The translations under genes and the position numbers were made by a program. Source: Opitutia bacterium (lineage in GTDB: Bacteria > Verrucomicrobiota > Verrucomicrobiia > Opitutales > Opitutaceae). From it: a stretch of DNA of 7,822 nucleotides. The stretch spans positions 1 through 7,822 of the forward strand of contig JANXWT010000473.1 in assembly GCA_025351035.1 (NCBI GenBank), in the 5' to 3' direction. The notes beneath the pieces were generated by a model. That model was not told the origin of the DNA, made no database searches, and saw only the letters and a list, made by a program, of their open reading frames with translations. Numbering within the stretch: position 1 is the first letter of the stretch; every line of letters starts with the position of its first letter. Below are positions 1 to 6,029 of the stretch, piece after piece.

Positions 1-1359
1 GGCGAGATTTCGGCGTTCGCGCTCACCGAAGCCGGCGTCGGTTCCGACCCCGCGCGCATGACGACGAGGGCTACGCCGACTGAGGATGAGGAAGCCTTCC
101 TCCTTACGGGCGAAAAACTCTGGTGCTCGAACGGCACGCGCGCCGGTCTGCTCGTCGTCGCCGCGCAGACGCCACCGAAAATGGTGGACGGCAAGCCGCG
201 CACACAAATCACCGCCTTTGTCGTCGAGGCGAAGGCACCCGGCGTCGAGGTCGTGCATCGCAGCCAGTTCATGGGCCACCGGGCAATCTACAACGGCGTG
301 CTGCGCTTCACCAATGTCCGGGTGCCGCGCGCCAACGTCGTCGGCGGCGAGGGCCGCGGCCTGAAAGTCGCGCTGACCACGCTCAACGCCGGCCGCCTCT
401 CGATTCCCGCCGCCAGCATCGGCGTGGCGAAGCGCTCGCTGCAGATCGCGCGCGAGTGGGGCGCGGCGCGCATCCAGTGGGGCGTGCCGATCGGCCAGCA
501 CGCGGCCGTCGCCGAGAAAATCCGCCGGATCGCCGCCCATGCGTTTGCGATGGAGGCCATGCTCATCACCACTGCGCGCATCGTCGACCGCGACAAGCTG
601 GCGGACATCCGCCTCGAGGCCGCGATGTGCAAGCTCTGGGCGACGGAGAAAGCGTGGATGTGCCTCGACGAAGTCATGCAGATTCGCGGCGGCCGCGGCT
701 ACGAGACCGAGCAGTCGCTCATCGCGCGCGGTGAGAAACCGTATCCGGTCGAGCGCCTGATGCGCGACAACCGCGTGTCGACCGTCTTCGAAGGCTCTTC
801 GGAAATCATGCGCCTGTTCATCATGCGCGAGGCGCTGGACCCGCATCTGAAAATCGCAGGCATCGCGCTCAACTCCGAGCGCCCGTGGAGCGAGCGCATC
901 AAGAGCGCGCTGCAGGCGGCGGCGTTCTACGCTTTCTGGTATCCCCGGCAGTGGCTGCCTTTTGGCGGTGGAGTGCCGGAGGACATGCACCCGCATCTCG
1001 CGGACTACATGGATGACGTGGCCGCGCTCAGCCGCCGCATGGCCCGCACGCTTTTCCACCAGATGGTGATTCACGGCGTGAAGCTGGAGAAGCGCCAGGT
1101 GCAGCTGGCCCGCATCGCCGACATCGGCGCCGACCTTTTCGCCATCGCGGCGACCTGCGTCTACGCGCAGAAGCTGCGGCGTGACGGCGAGCCCGAGGCC
1201 AAGGTTTTCATGCTCGTCGACGACTTCCACGCGCAGGCGATGACCCGTATCAGGCAAAACTTCGCCGGCATCGCTGACAACGCCGACGAGCACGGTTACG
1301 CGCTCGCCCAGCAGGTGATCGCCGGCGAGCACCAATGGATCGAGCGCGGGATTGTCTGA
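1..1359 (+). CDS. Acyl-CoA dehydrogenase, VLCAD/ACAD9-like (5' partial)
   Basis: This flavoenzyme should catalyse alpha,beta-dehydrogenation of an acyl-CoA, the first oxidative step of beta-oxidation. The reading frame is open from base 1, so the start lies upstream; 452 residues are visible. The first residues hold the family FAD/substrate signature FALTEAGVGSD. A middle beta domain follows, then the all-helical C-terminal domain with the RGGRGYETE motif (around residues 237-245). The FEGSSEIMRLF stretch follows, where Glu264 (visible numbering) aligns with the catalytic base of very-long-chain acyl-CoA dehydrogenases. About 160 further, mostly helical residues follow, as in VLCAD/ACAD9, where the extra C-terminal domain aids membrane association and dimerisation. 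It is therefore not a short- or medium-chain form, although chain length is inferred. It converges on the regulator gene, with 33 bp between the stop codons. Family assignment is firm; substrate is open. Confidence 0.93.
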   Translation, partial: GEISAFALTEAGVGSDPARMTTRATPTEDEEAFLLTGEKLWCSNGTRAGLLVVAAQTPPKMVDGKPRTQITAFVVEAKAPGVEVVHRSQFMGHRAIYNGVLRFTNVRVPRANVVGGEGRGLKVALTTLNAGRLSIPAASIGVAKRSLQIAREWGAARIQWGVPIGQHAAVAEKIRRIAAHAFAMEAMLITTARIVDRDKLADIRLEAAMCKLWATEKAWMCLDEVMQIRGGRGYETEQSLIARGEKPYPVERLMRDNRVSTVFEGSSEIMRLFIMREALDPHLKIAGIALNSERPWSERIKSALQAAAFYAFWYPRQWLPFGGGVPEDMHPHLADYMDDVAALSRRMARTLFHQMVIHGVKLEKRQVQLARIADIGADLFAIAATCVYAQKLRRDGEPEAKVFMLVDDFHAQAMTRIRQNFAGIADNADEHGYALAQQVIAGEHQWIERGIV

Positions 1360-1392
1360 GCGCGCCAGTGGGCCAAACATTCGACGGTTTAT

Positions 1393-2931
1393 TCAGACGC
1401 CGCCGGCCAGTTGGCTCAGAGCGGCGAGTTGCCGCGCGTGCTGTAGCTCGCGGTCGCGGAGGCCCGCCGGCACCGCGCGCTCGGCGCAATCGGCGATGGC
1501 GCAGCGCTCGCAAGTATCGCCGACGGTGCGCACGGGGAGCGCGGGATCGCTCCAGAAACGCACGGCGTGCTTCAGGGCGTCGTTCAGTTGGAAGCCGATC
1601 GTGACGCACGAATTCATGCCGGCGTCGAGGTTCTGCGGATGGGCTAGGGCGATGGAGAAATATTCGTCCTGCGTGGCGTAGAAGCGCGAGCGTTGCGCGC
1701 AGACGACGGTGGCGGCGGAGCCACTGGCCTTCTGCTGTTCCTCGAACAGCCGGAGCGCATCGAGCGAGACCCAGCGGCGGCAGTAGTGCTCGTCGACGCC
1801 GATGCTGTGCGAGGCGTGCATGCGCTGGTAATGGAGCTCCTTGCCGATGCGCACTTGCGGCGTGCCCCGGCGGTGGTCGAAACGCACGAAATACATCTGC
1901 TCCAAACCGAAATAGCGTGGCACGATCTGCGAGAGCCGGTGAAAGAACATCTCGGGCGTCGCCTGGTATTTTCTTTTGATCTCGAGCAGGGCGTCGCCGT
2001 TCCAGACGGGGCGGGCGAGAAACTGGCGGAGATCGGCGGCGAGCAGCTCGCGGTTGAGCAGCAGGGCGCCGGCGAAATAGGACGCGCGGAAATTGCCGAG
2101 CAATTGGTCGAAGGAATCGACTTTCACGATGGGCGAAGTCGTGACGGCTTCGCGCTGGCCGAGCTGCCGATGTCCGATTTCGCGGGCGAGGAGGAAGGCA
2201 CGCTGCCATTCGGCGAGGCGCGGGTTGAGCAGCAGGCGGGGGCGGGCGGTGTCGCCATGCAGCGTGATGGCGCGCAGGTCGCGCAGCTCGGCGTGGCCGG
2301 CGAGCGTGCAGTCGTCGATGGTGTAGCCACAAACCTTCACCAGGTGATTGCGCAACTGGGTGAGATCGGGCGCGGGGCGGCGCTCCCAGTCTTGCGCGAC
2401 GCGGAAGGCTTCGGCGGCCTGCTCGATGTCCTCGAAATAGTTCTTGTTCTGCTCGACGTGCGAGCGCATGGCGGCGAGCAGGAGATGCTCGATCTTCACG
2501 TCGAAGCGGCGGGCGATCTTCACGAAAGTGTCGAAGAGCGCGCTGATCTTTTGCGGCTCGTCGGCCATCATCGCGAGCAGGCCGGTTGGGGTAAGGCCGA
2601 AAACTTCAAGCGGGATTTCCTGGAGGATGCCGGACTTGAGCACGCCGGAGAGCGGGTGGAGTTTCTCGCCGAGATGGAGCGAGACGAGGTCGTCGAAGCT
2701 CACGCCGAGGGCCTTGGCGAGGGAGAGAATTTTCTCGGGCTTGGGATATTTTTTACCCTTCTCGATTTCGTTGAGGTAGGAGATGGCGATGCCGGCGCGA
2801 CCGGCGAGCTGCTTGAGCGAGAGAGCCTGCTGCTTGCGGAGCTGGTTGAGTTTCAGGCCGAGGATGAAGCGGAGATTCTGCCCGCTCGGTGGCACGGCGG
2901 CGGCTTTGGGCGGAAGGATGGCGGTGGGCAT
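1393..2931 (-). CDS. ScfR-family XRE transcriptional regulator with IrrE-like domain (RamB/PrpR/PccR-like)
   Basis: A 512-residue DNA-binding regulator. Residues 21-84 form a helix-turn-helix of the XRE/Cro type (LRKQQALSLKQLAGRAGIA, then SYLNEIEKGKKYP). Residues about 230-345 resemble the ImmA/IrrE peptidase domain, but the HExxH zinc motif reads R250-E-I-G-H254, so proteolysis is doubtful. The C-terminal part (about 360-510) matches the short-chain fatty acyl-CoA regulator domain and ends with C474-x2-C477-x4-C482 plus C442, a conserved pattern of this family. Relatives (RamB, PrpR, PccR) control acetate, propionate or acyl-CoA metabolism; M. tuberculosis PrpR is reported to bind acyl-CoA and an Fe-S cluster through this region. 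I chose ATG 2931 because the HTH begins about 20 residues later; the frame stays open to 3288 only through the end of the upstream dehydrogenase gene, where residues are low-complexity Ser/Pro/Arg. No Shine-Dalgarno is seen. An inverted repeat just upstream suggests autoregulation. Effector and targets are inferred. Confidence 0.9.
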   Translation of the reverse strand: MPTAILPPKAAAVPPSGQNLRFILGLKLNQLRKQQALSLKQLAGRAGIAISYLNEIEKGKKYPKPEKILSLAKALGVSFDDLVSLHLGEKLHPLSGVLKSGILQEIPLEVFGLTPTGLLAMMADEPQKISALFDTFVKIARRFDVKIEHLLLAAMRSHVEQNKNYFEDIEQAAEAFRVAQDWERRPAPDLTQLRNHLVKVCGYTIDDCTLAGHAELRDLRAITLHGDTARPRLLLNPRLAEWQRAFLLAREIGHRQLGQREAVTTSPIVKVDSFDQLLGNFRASYFAGALLLNRELLAADLRQFLARPVWNGDALLEIKRKYQATPEMFFHRLSQIVPRYFGLEQMYFVRFDHRRGTPQVRIGKELHYQRMHASHSIGVDEHYCRRWVSLDALRLFEEQQKASGSAATVVCAQRSRFYATQDEYFSIALAHPQNLDAGMNSCVTIGFQLNDALKHAVRFWSDPALPVRTVGDTCERCAIADCAERAVPAGLRDRELQHARQLAALSQLAGGV

Positions 2932-2953
2932 GGCGGCGGAGGTGCCGGCGGCA

Positions 2954-2974
2954 GTGTCATATAATACGTGACAC
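2954..2974 (-). promoter_or_regulatory. Inverted repeat, candidate operator/promoter of the ScfR regulator
   Basis: A perfect 6-bp inverted repeat, GTGTCA (2954-2959) and TGACAC (2969-2974), is separated by 9 bases. The centre is AT-rich in an otherwise GC-rich region. Read on the minus strand it contains TATTAT (2966-2961), a plausible -10 element that would start transcription close to 2954, leaving a leader of about 23 bases before ATG 2931. No good -35 hexamer is visible. It is the only such site I found in the window. Its position in the 64-bp gap between the dehydrogenase and regulator genes suggests that the regulator has its own promoter and represses itself there. The binding protein is not proven. 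The site differs from the TTTGCAAA-type sites I recall for some ScfR relatives. Confidence 0.55.
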
Positions 2975-2995
2975 TTTTCCGGAGGCGCGGGTGGT

Positions 2996-3826
2996 TCAGG
3001 GGTCGATGAAGAGGTCGGGGAAGGGGCGGTCGGCGTAGACGGGGTCGTGGGCGTAGCGGCGGAAATCCGTCCAGCCACGGGTGCGGAGAAAATCCTCGTC
3101 GAGGAGCGACTGGCCGTTGAGCGACTGGTCGGTGGTCGCGAGGATTTCGAGGGCGGCGTCGGCCATGATGTCGGGGGTGCGGCAGCGCGGCATGAGCTGG
3201 GCGCCGACCGCGAATTCGATGGCGGCCGTGGCGATGGTGGTGCGCGGCCAGAGAGTGGTGACGGAGATCTTGTCCGGGGCGAACTCACCGGCCATCCCGA
3301 GCGAGAGGATCGTCATGCCGAACTTGGAAAGCGTGTAGGGCGCGTGCGGCGCGAGCCATTTCGCGCGGAGGTTGAGCGGCGGAGAAAGGCTGATGATGTG
3401 CCCCCCGCCCGCTTTCTGCAGCAGGGGCAGCGCGGCCTTGGCACAGATGAACACGGCGCGCGCATTCACCTGCTGCATGAGGTCGTAGCGCTTGACGGGC
3501 GTGTTGGCCACGTTGGTGAGCTGGATAGCGCCGGCGTTGTTGATGAGGGCGTCGAGTTTGCCGAATTCCTTTTCCACGGCGGCCATCAGGCCGGTGACTT
3601 GGGTTTCCTCGCGCACATCGACTTGCAAGGGCAGGGCCCGGACGCCAAGCGCGCGGACTTCCTCAGCCACAGTGTGGATGGTGCCGGGCAACTTGGCGTG
3701 CGGCTCGGCGGACTTGGCGGCGATGACGATGTTCGCGCCCTCGCGGGCGGCGGCGAGCGCGATGGCCCGGCCGATGCCGCGGCTGGCCCCGGTAACAAGG
3801 ATGGTGCGGGCGAGGAGACGTTTCAT
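2996..3826 (-). CDS. HSDL2-like short-chain dehydrogenase/reductase (SDR)
   Basis: A 276-residue NAD(P)-dependent oxidoreductase with a Rossmann fold. The cofactor motif TGASRGIG lies at 12-19, NNAG at 96-99 and the active-site Asn at 121. Ser148 and the Y164-x3-K168 pair complete the catalytic tetrad. The segments TPVKRYDLMQQVNAR, LSPPLNL and LWPRTTIATAA closely resemble hydroxysteroid dehydrogenase-like protein 2 (HSDL2), a peroxisomal/mitochondrial protein linked to fatty-acid metabolism in animals. Human HSDL2 carries a C-terminal SCP2 lipid-transfer domain; here the protein stops after the SDR part (FPDLFIDP end), as in many bacterial relatives. The start ATG overlaps the stop of the upstream thioesterase-like gene by four bases (ATGA), which points to translational coupling. 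The actual substrate is unknown even for HSDL2; a 3-hydroxyacyl or oxo-lipid substrate is only a guess from the neighbours. Confidence 0.9.
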   Translation of the reverse strand: MKRLLARTILVTGASRGIGRAIALAAAREGANIVIAAKSAEPHAKLPGTIHTVAEEVRALGVRALPLQVDVREETQVTGLMAAVEKEFGKLDALINNAGAIQLTNVANTPVKRYDLMQQVNARAVFICAKAALPLLQKAGGGHIISLSPPLNLRAKWLAPHAPYTLSKFGMTILSLGMAGEFAPDKISVTTLWPRTTIATAAIEFAVGAQLMPRCRTPDIMADAALEILATTDQSLNGQSLLDEDFLRTRGWTDFRRYAHDPVYADRPFPDLFIDP

Positions 3827-4314
3827 GGGAAGACGACGTTGTGCATCTTGCGCTCATGCGCCTGGCGGTGGCGAAAATGCAGGGTGAGGGTGAATTGCGC
3901 GGCGATCAGCCCGTCCGCATCAACCAGCGAGAGAGAAAAATCGCGGTCGATCTTTTTCTCGTGCTCGAGCGCGGCGCGGATCTCGGCGATGTCGCGGGGT
4001 TGGATCCGGGCGCGGGCGAAGAGATCGCCGCGGCCCGGTCGGAGGTAATCAATTTTGGCCGACTTCATCCAGACATGGTAGTTGGGTCCGAGATGCGCGG
4101 CGACCAACACAGCATGCAACGGATCAATCGCGGCATACATTGAGCCGCCATAAATCGTCCCGTGGATGTTGCGGGTCGCCCGGCCCAGCGGCAGCCGCAA
4201 ACGGGCCTCAAGCAAATCTTCCGCGATGTAAGTGATGCGGGCTCCGGTGTTCCGGAATGCTGGATACCAGTTGAAGCGCCAGCGCAGGAGTTTGATTTTC
4301 CACGACTCAGCCAT
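3823..4314 (-). CDS. DUF4442 hotdog-fold protein, putative acyl-CoA thioesterase
   Basis: A 163-residue single-domain protein resembling the DUF4442/PaaI-type hotdog thioesterases. The key stretch is residues 49-65, NIHGTIYGGSMYAAIDP, where the HG(T)xxGG loop and Asp64 correspond to the region that forms the active site in hotdog enzymes. Further on, the core strands include VWMKSAKIDYLRPGRGDL (82-98) and the last strand FTLTLHFRHR. Length is normal for the family. No signal peptide or membrane segment is evident, so it should be cytoplasmic. It is the first gene of the leftward unit and overlaps the SDR gene by ATGA. A role in hydrolysing acyl-CoA intermediates, freeing CoA during fatty-acid breakdown, fits the context but is inferred; many DUF4442 proteins lack a tested activity. 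ATG 4314 is the only reasonable start; there is no Shine-Dalgarno, and a hairpin lies seven bases upstream. Confidence 0.82.
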   Translation of the reverse strand: MAESWKIKLLRWRFNWYPAFRNTGARITYIAEDLLEARLRLPLGRATRNIHGTIYGGSMYAAIDPLHAVLVAAHLGPNYHVWMKSAKIDYLRPGRGDLFARARIQPRDIAEIRAALEHEKKIDRDFSLSLVDADGLIAAQFTLTLHFRHRQAHERKMHNVVFP

Positions 4315-4320
4315 AGGGCG

Positions 4321-4353
4321 ATTTCACGCCATCGAATGAGCCGATGGCGAAAT
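4321..4353. repeat. Stem-loop between the divergent genes
   Basis: CGCCATCG (4327-4334) and CGATGGCG (4342-4349) are perfect 8-bp arms around a 7-base loop. ATTT (4321-4324) and AAAT (4350-4353) extend the stem beyond a 2-base bulge (4325-4326). If transcribed leftwards it would form a 5'-leader hairpin ending six bases before the thioesterase-like ATG at 4314, where it could limit ribosome access. As double-stranded DNA it could equally be an operator. It is not followed by a T-run in either direction that would make it a clear terminator. Confidence 0.5.
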
Positions 4354-4358
4354 GGCGA
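4344..4358. repeat. Short direct repeat ATGGCGA x2
   Basis: ATGGCGA occurs at 4344-4350 and again at 4352-4358, i.e. with an 8-base period. A shortened inverted copy (CGCCAT) lies at 4327-4332, and a related GGCGAA at 4376-4381. The first copy is also part of the right arm of the hairpin. Such spaced half-sites in a divergent promoter region are compatible with a regulator-binding array, but the repeats are short and could arise by chance. Confidence 0.35.
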
Positions 4359-4376
4359 GGAGAATAATCATTCACG

Positions 4377-4388
4377 GCGAATATTCGC
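4377..4388. promoter_or_regulatory. 12-bp perfect palindrome in divergent promoter region, candidate operator
   Basis: GCGAATATTCGC is a perfect palindrome. It is flanked by TTCA (4371-4374) and TGAA (4390-4393), which extend the symmetry with a one-base offset, and, further out, by the direct repeat TAATCAT (4365-4371 and 4399-4405). It lies in the most AT-rich part of the 173-bp gap between the leftward thioesterase-like gene and the rightward ligase gene, where promoters for both directions should be. A TTGAAA at 4389-4394 could serve as a rightward -35, but no well-spaced -10 follows, so I do not assign transcription starts. The protein that binds is unknown; the local ScfR regulator is one candidate, though its own upstream repeat has a different sequence. 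Confidence 0.5.
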
Positions 4389-4487
4389 TTGAAATAACTA
4401 ATCATCTCCACCTGTTTTATTTACACGCTTGGAATCCAACTGATTTTCAGGCGAGCGAAACGTTCGATCCTTTCGGCAACCGACGCC

Positions 4488-6029
4488 ATGGCGCACACAC
4501 AACTGACCAGAAAATGGCCTAGCTTGGACAAGGAAACCACCTTGGAACTCCAAGGCCGCAAACTCCATGCCTATCTGCGGGACTGCGTGCTGCCCTTTTC
4601 CTTGCACTACCAAAAAATCTTTGCGGAGCACGGTTTGTCTGCGTCTGATTTCCGCGCGGTCAACGACCTGACCAAGCTTCCTTTTACTCGGAAGGAAGAC
4701 TTGCTCTCGACCCCCGAAGCTCCGCGCAAGGCACTCGACTTCGTGCTCAAACCAGATCCGGCGGTGCTTGCCAAACGCCCCGGGGTGATCCTGCGATCGC
4801 TGCTCCGGGGCCGTGCGCATGAGAAAGACCGGCTCGAACGCGAATGGCGGCCGACTTTCATGACGAGCACCACGGGTCGCTCTACGGAGCCAGTGGCCTT
4901 TCTCTACTCTCAGCACGACATCAGGAATCTCGGCATCGGGAGCGGGCGCATTGCCGACTTTGGCAAGCGAAACTCCGACGACCGGATGCTCAACATGTTC
5001 CCCTTCGCCCCGCATCTGGCTTTTTGGTATATGTATTATTCAAGCATCCAGAACAACATCTTCGCCCTCGCCACCGGTGGCGGCAAGGTGATGGGCACCG
5101 AGGGCAATCTCCGTGCGATCCAAAAGTTAAGGCCCACGGTCCTCGCGGCGATGCCGACATTCGTCTACCACGTGCTCACGCAGGCGGTGGAGGAGAAACT
5201 CCGGCTGGAAGGCATCAAAACGATTTTGCTCGGCGGCGAAAAAGTCGCCGACGGCACGCGGCGCAAACTCGCGGAGCTTTGTGTGCAGCTCGGTTCGCCC
5301 GGCGTGCAAGTCGTGGCGACTTACGGCTTCACCGAAGCCAAACTCGCGTGGGGTGAATGTCCTTTTCCCCCGGGGCACCAGCCGACCGGCTATCACACTT
5401 ATCCGGACATGGGGATCTTTGAGGTCATCGATCCGGAGAACGGCACCGTGCAACCGGAAGGCAAAGGCGGCGAGATTGTTTGGACCCCGCTTGAGGCGCG
5501 CGGCACCGTCGTGCTCCGCTACCGCACCGGCGACTTCATCGAACAAGGTCTTACCTACGAGCCCTGTGATTGCTGCGGGCATCGCATGCCGCGTCTCATG
5601 GGGAAAATCTCCCGCGTCTCCGACTTCCGTTCGCTGCGCTTCCAGAAAGTCAAGGGCACGATCATCGATTTCAACGAGCTGGAGCATCTCCTCGACGACG
5701 TGCGCGGCGTCGGCTCGTGGCAGATCGAGTTGCGCAAGGCACACGACGACCCGCTCGAGATCGACGAAATCGTTCTACATGTGTCCCGCACCGGCGACAG
5801 CACCGAGGCGGCCCTGACCGCTGCGATCGCCAACCTCATGCAGGCGCACTTCGAAATCCGGCCCAATCGGATTGATTTCCACTCGGAAGAAGAGATTCGC
5901 GGTCTCCAGAAGGTCGGCGTATCGCTCAAGGAACAAAAGCTCGTCGACAACCGCCCCGCGGCCAGACCGGCTCCCTTTCCGCCCCGGCCTGCGCCGTCCA
6001 GCCAGCACCTCCAGGAATCCAACCCATGA
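4488..6029 (+). CDS. PaaK-like AMP-forming acyl/aryl-CoA ligase (phenylacetate-CoA ligase family)
   Basis: A 513-residue adenylate-forming enzyme that should activate a carboxylic acid with ATP and join it to CoA. The ATP-loop is an atypical STTGRSTEP (127-135) in place of the usual SSGTTGxPT. YGFTE (279-283) is the adenine-binding motif, and RYRTGD (344-349) holds the ribose-binding Asp. C360-D-C362-C363-G matches the cysteine-rich, possibly zinc-binding patch of PaaK/CapK-like ligases. After the hinge (around 372-380) the small C-terminal domain ends with VSLKEQKLVDNR, where Lys484 is a candidate catalytic lysine. Residues 489-513 form a Pro/Ala-rich tail outside the fold. The stop overlaps the thiolase start by ATGA, so the two are co-expressed. 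In this operon it probably plays the role of FadD, but substrate (fatty, aromatic or other acid) cannot be read from the sequence. No Shine-Dalgarno precedes ATG 4488. Confidence 0.88.
   Translation: MAHTQLTRKWPSLDKETTLELQGRKLHAYLRDCVLPFSLHYQKIFAEHGLSASDFRAVNDLTKLPFTRKEDLLSTPEAPRKALDFVLKPDPAVLAKRPGVILRSLLRGRAHEKDRLEREWRPTFMTSTTGRSTEPVAFLYSQHDIRNLGIGSGRIADFGKRNSDDRMLNMFPFAPHLAFWYMYYSSIQNNIFALATGGGKVMGTEGNLRAIQKLRPTVLAAMPTFVYHVLTQAVEEKLRLEGIKTILLGGEKVADGTRRKLAELCVQLGSPGVQVVATYGFTEAKLAWGECPFPPGHQPTGYHTYPDMGIFEVIDPENGTVQPEGKGGEIVWTPLEARGTVVLRYRTGDFIEQGLTYEPCDCCGHRMPRLMGKISRVSDFRSLRFQKVKGTIIDFNELEHLLDDVRGVGSWQIELRKAHDDPLEIDEIVLHVSRTGDSTEAALTAAIANLMQAHFEIRPNRIDFHSEEEIRGLQKVGVSLKEQKLVDNRPAARPAPFPPRPAPSSQHLQESNP
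6013..6017 (+). promoter_or_regulatory. Ribosome binding site of the thiolase gene
   Basis: AGGAA lies eight bases before ATG 6026, inside the last codons of the ligase gene. It is the clearest Shine-Dalgarno sequence at any gene start in this window; it supports the 6026 start and independent re-initiation at the ATGA overlap. Confidence 0.55.

Noticed and set aside
1354..1398. Inverted repeat GTCTGA/TCAGAC at the convergent gene ends, possible bidirectional terminator
   Set aside because: The arms are just the final Val and stop codons of both genes, 33 bases apart, with no GC-rich stem or T-run between or after them; likely coincidence.
1693..2964. Open frame of 423 codons on the plus strand opposite the regulator
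   Set aside because: It is antisense to a gene with clear domains, and its composition (Gly/Glu/Ala/Leu repeats) is that of a GC-rich shadow frame.
2932..3288. Upstream in-frame extension of the regulator by 119 residues
   Set aside because: It runs antiframe through the end of the SDR gene, is a low-complexity Ser/Pro/Arg stretch with no domain, and the HTH starts naturally after ATG 2931.
3047..4048. Open frame of 333 codons on the plus strand opposite the SDR and thioesterase-like genes
   Set aside because: Same shadow pattern; it crosses the junction of two real genes and shows no domain.
4389..4421. Sigma-70 promoter for the ligase: TTGAAA with TTTTAT or TTTATT downstream
   Set aside because: The spacing is 20-21 bases, too long for a standard promoter, so I do not list it as a feature.
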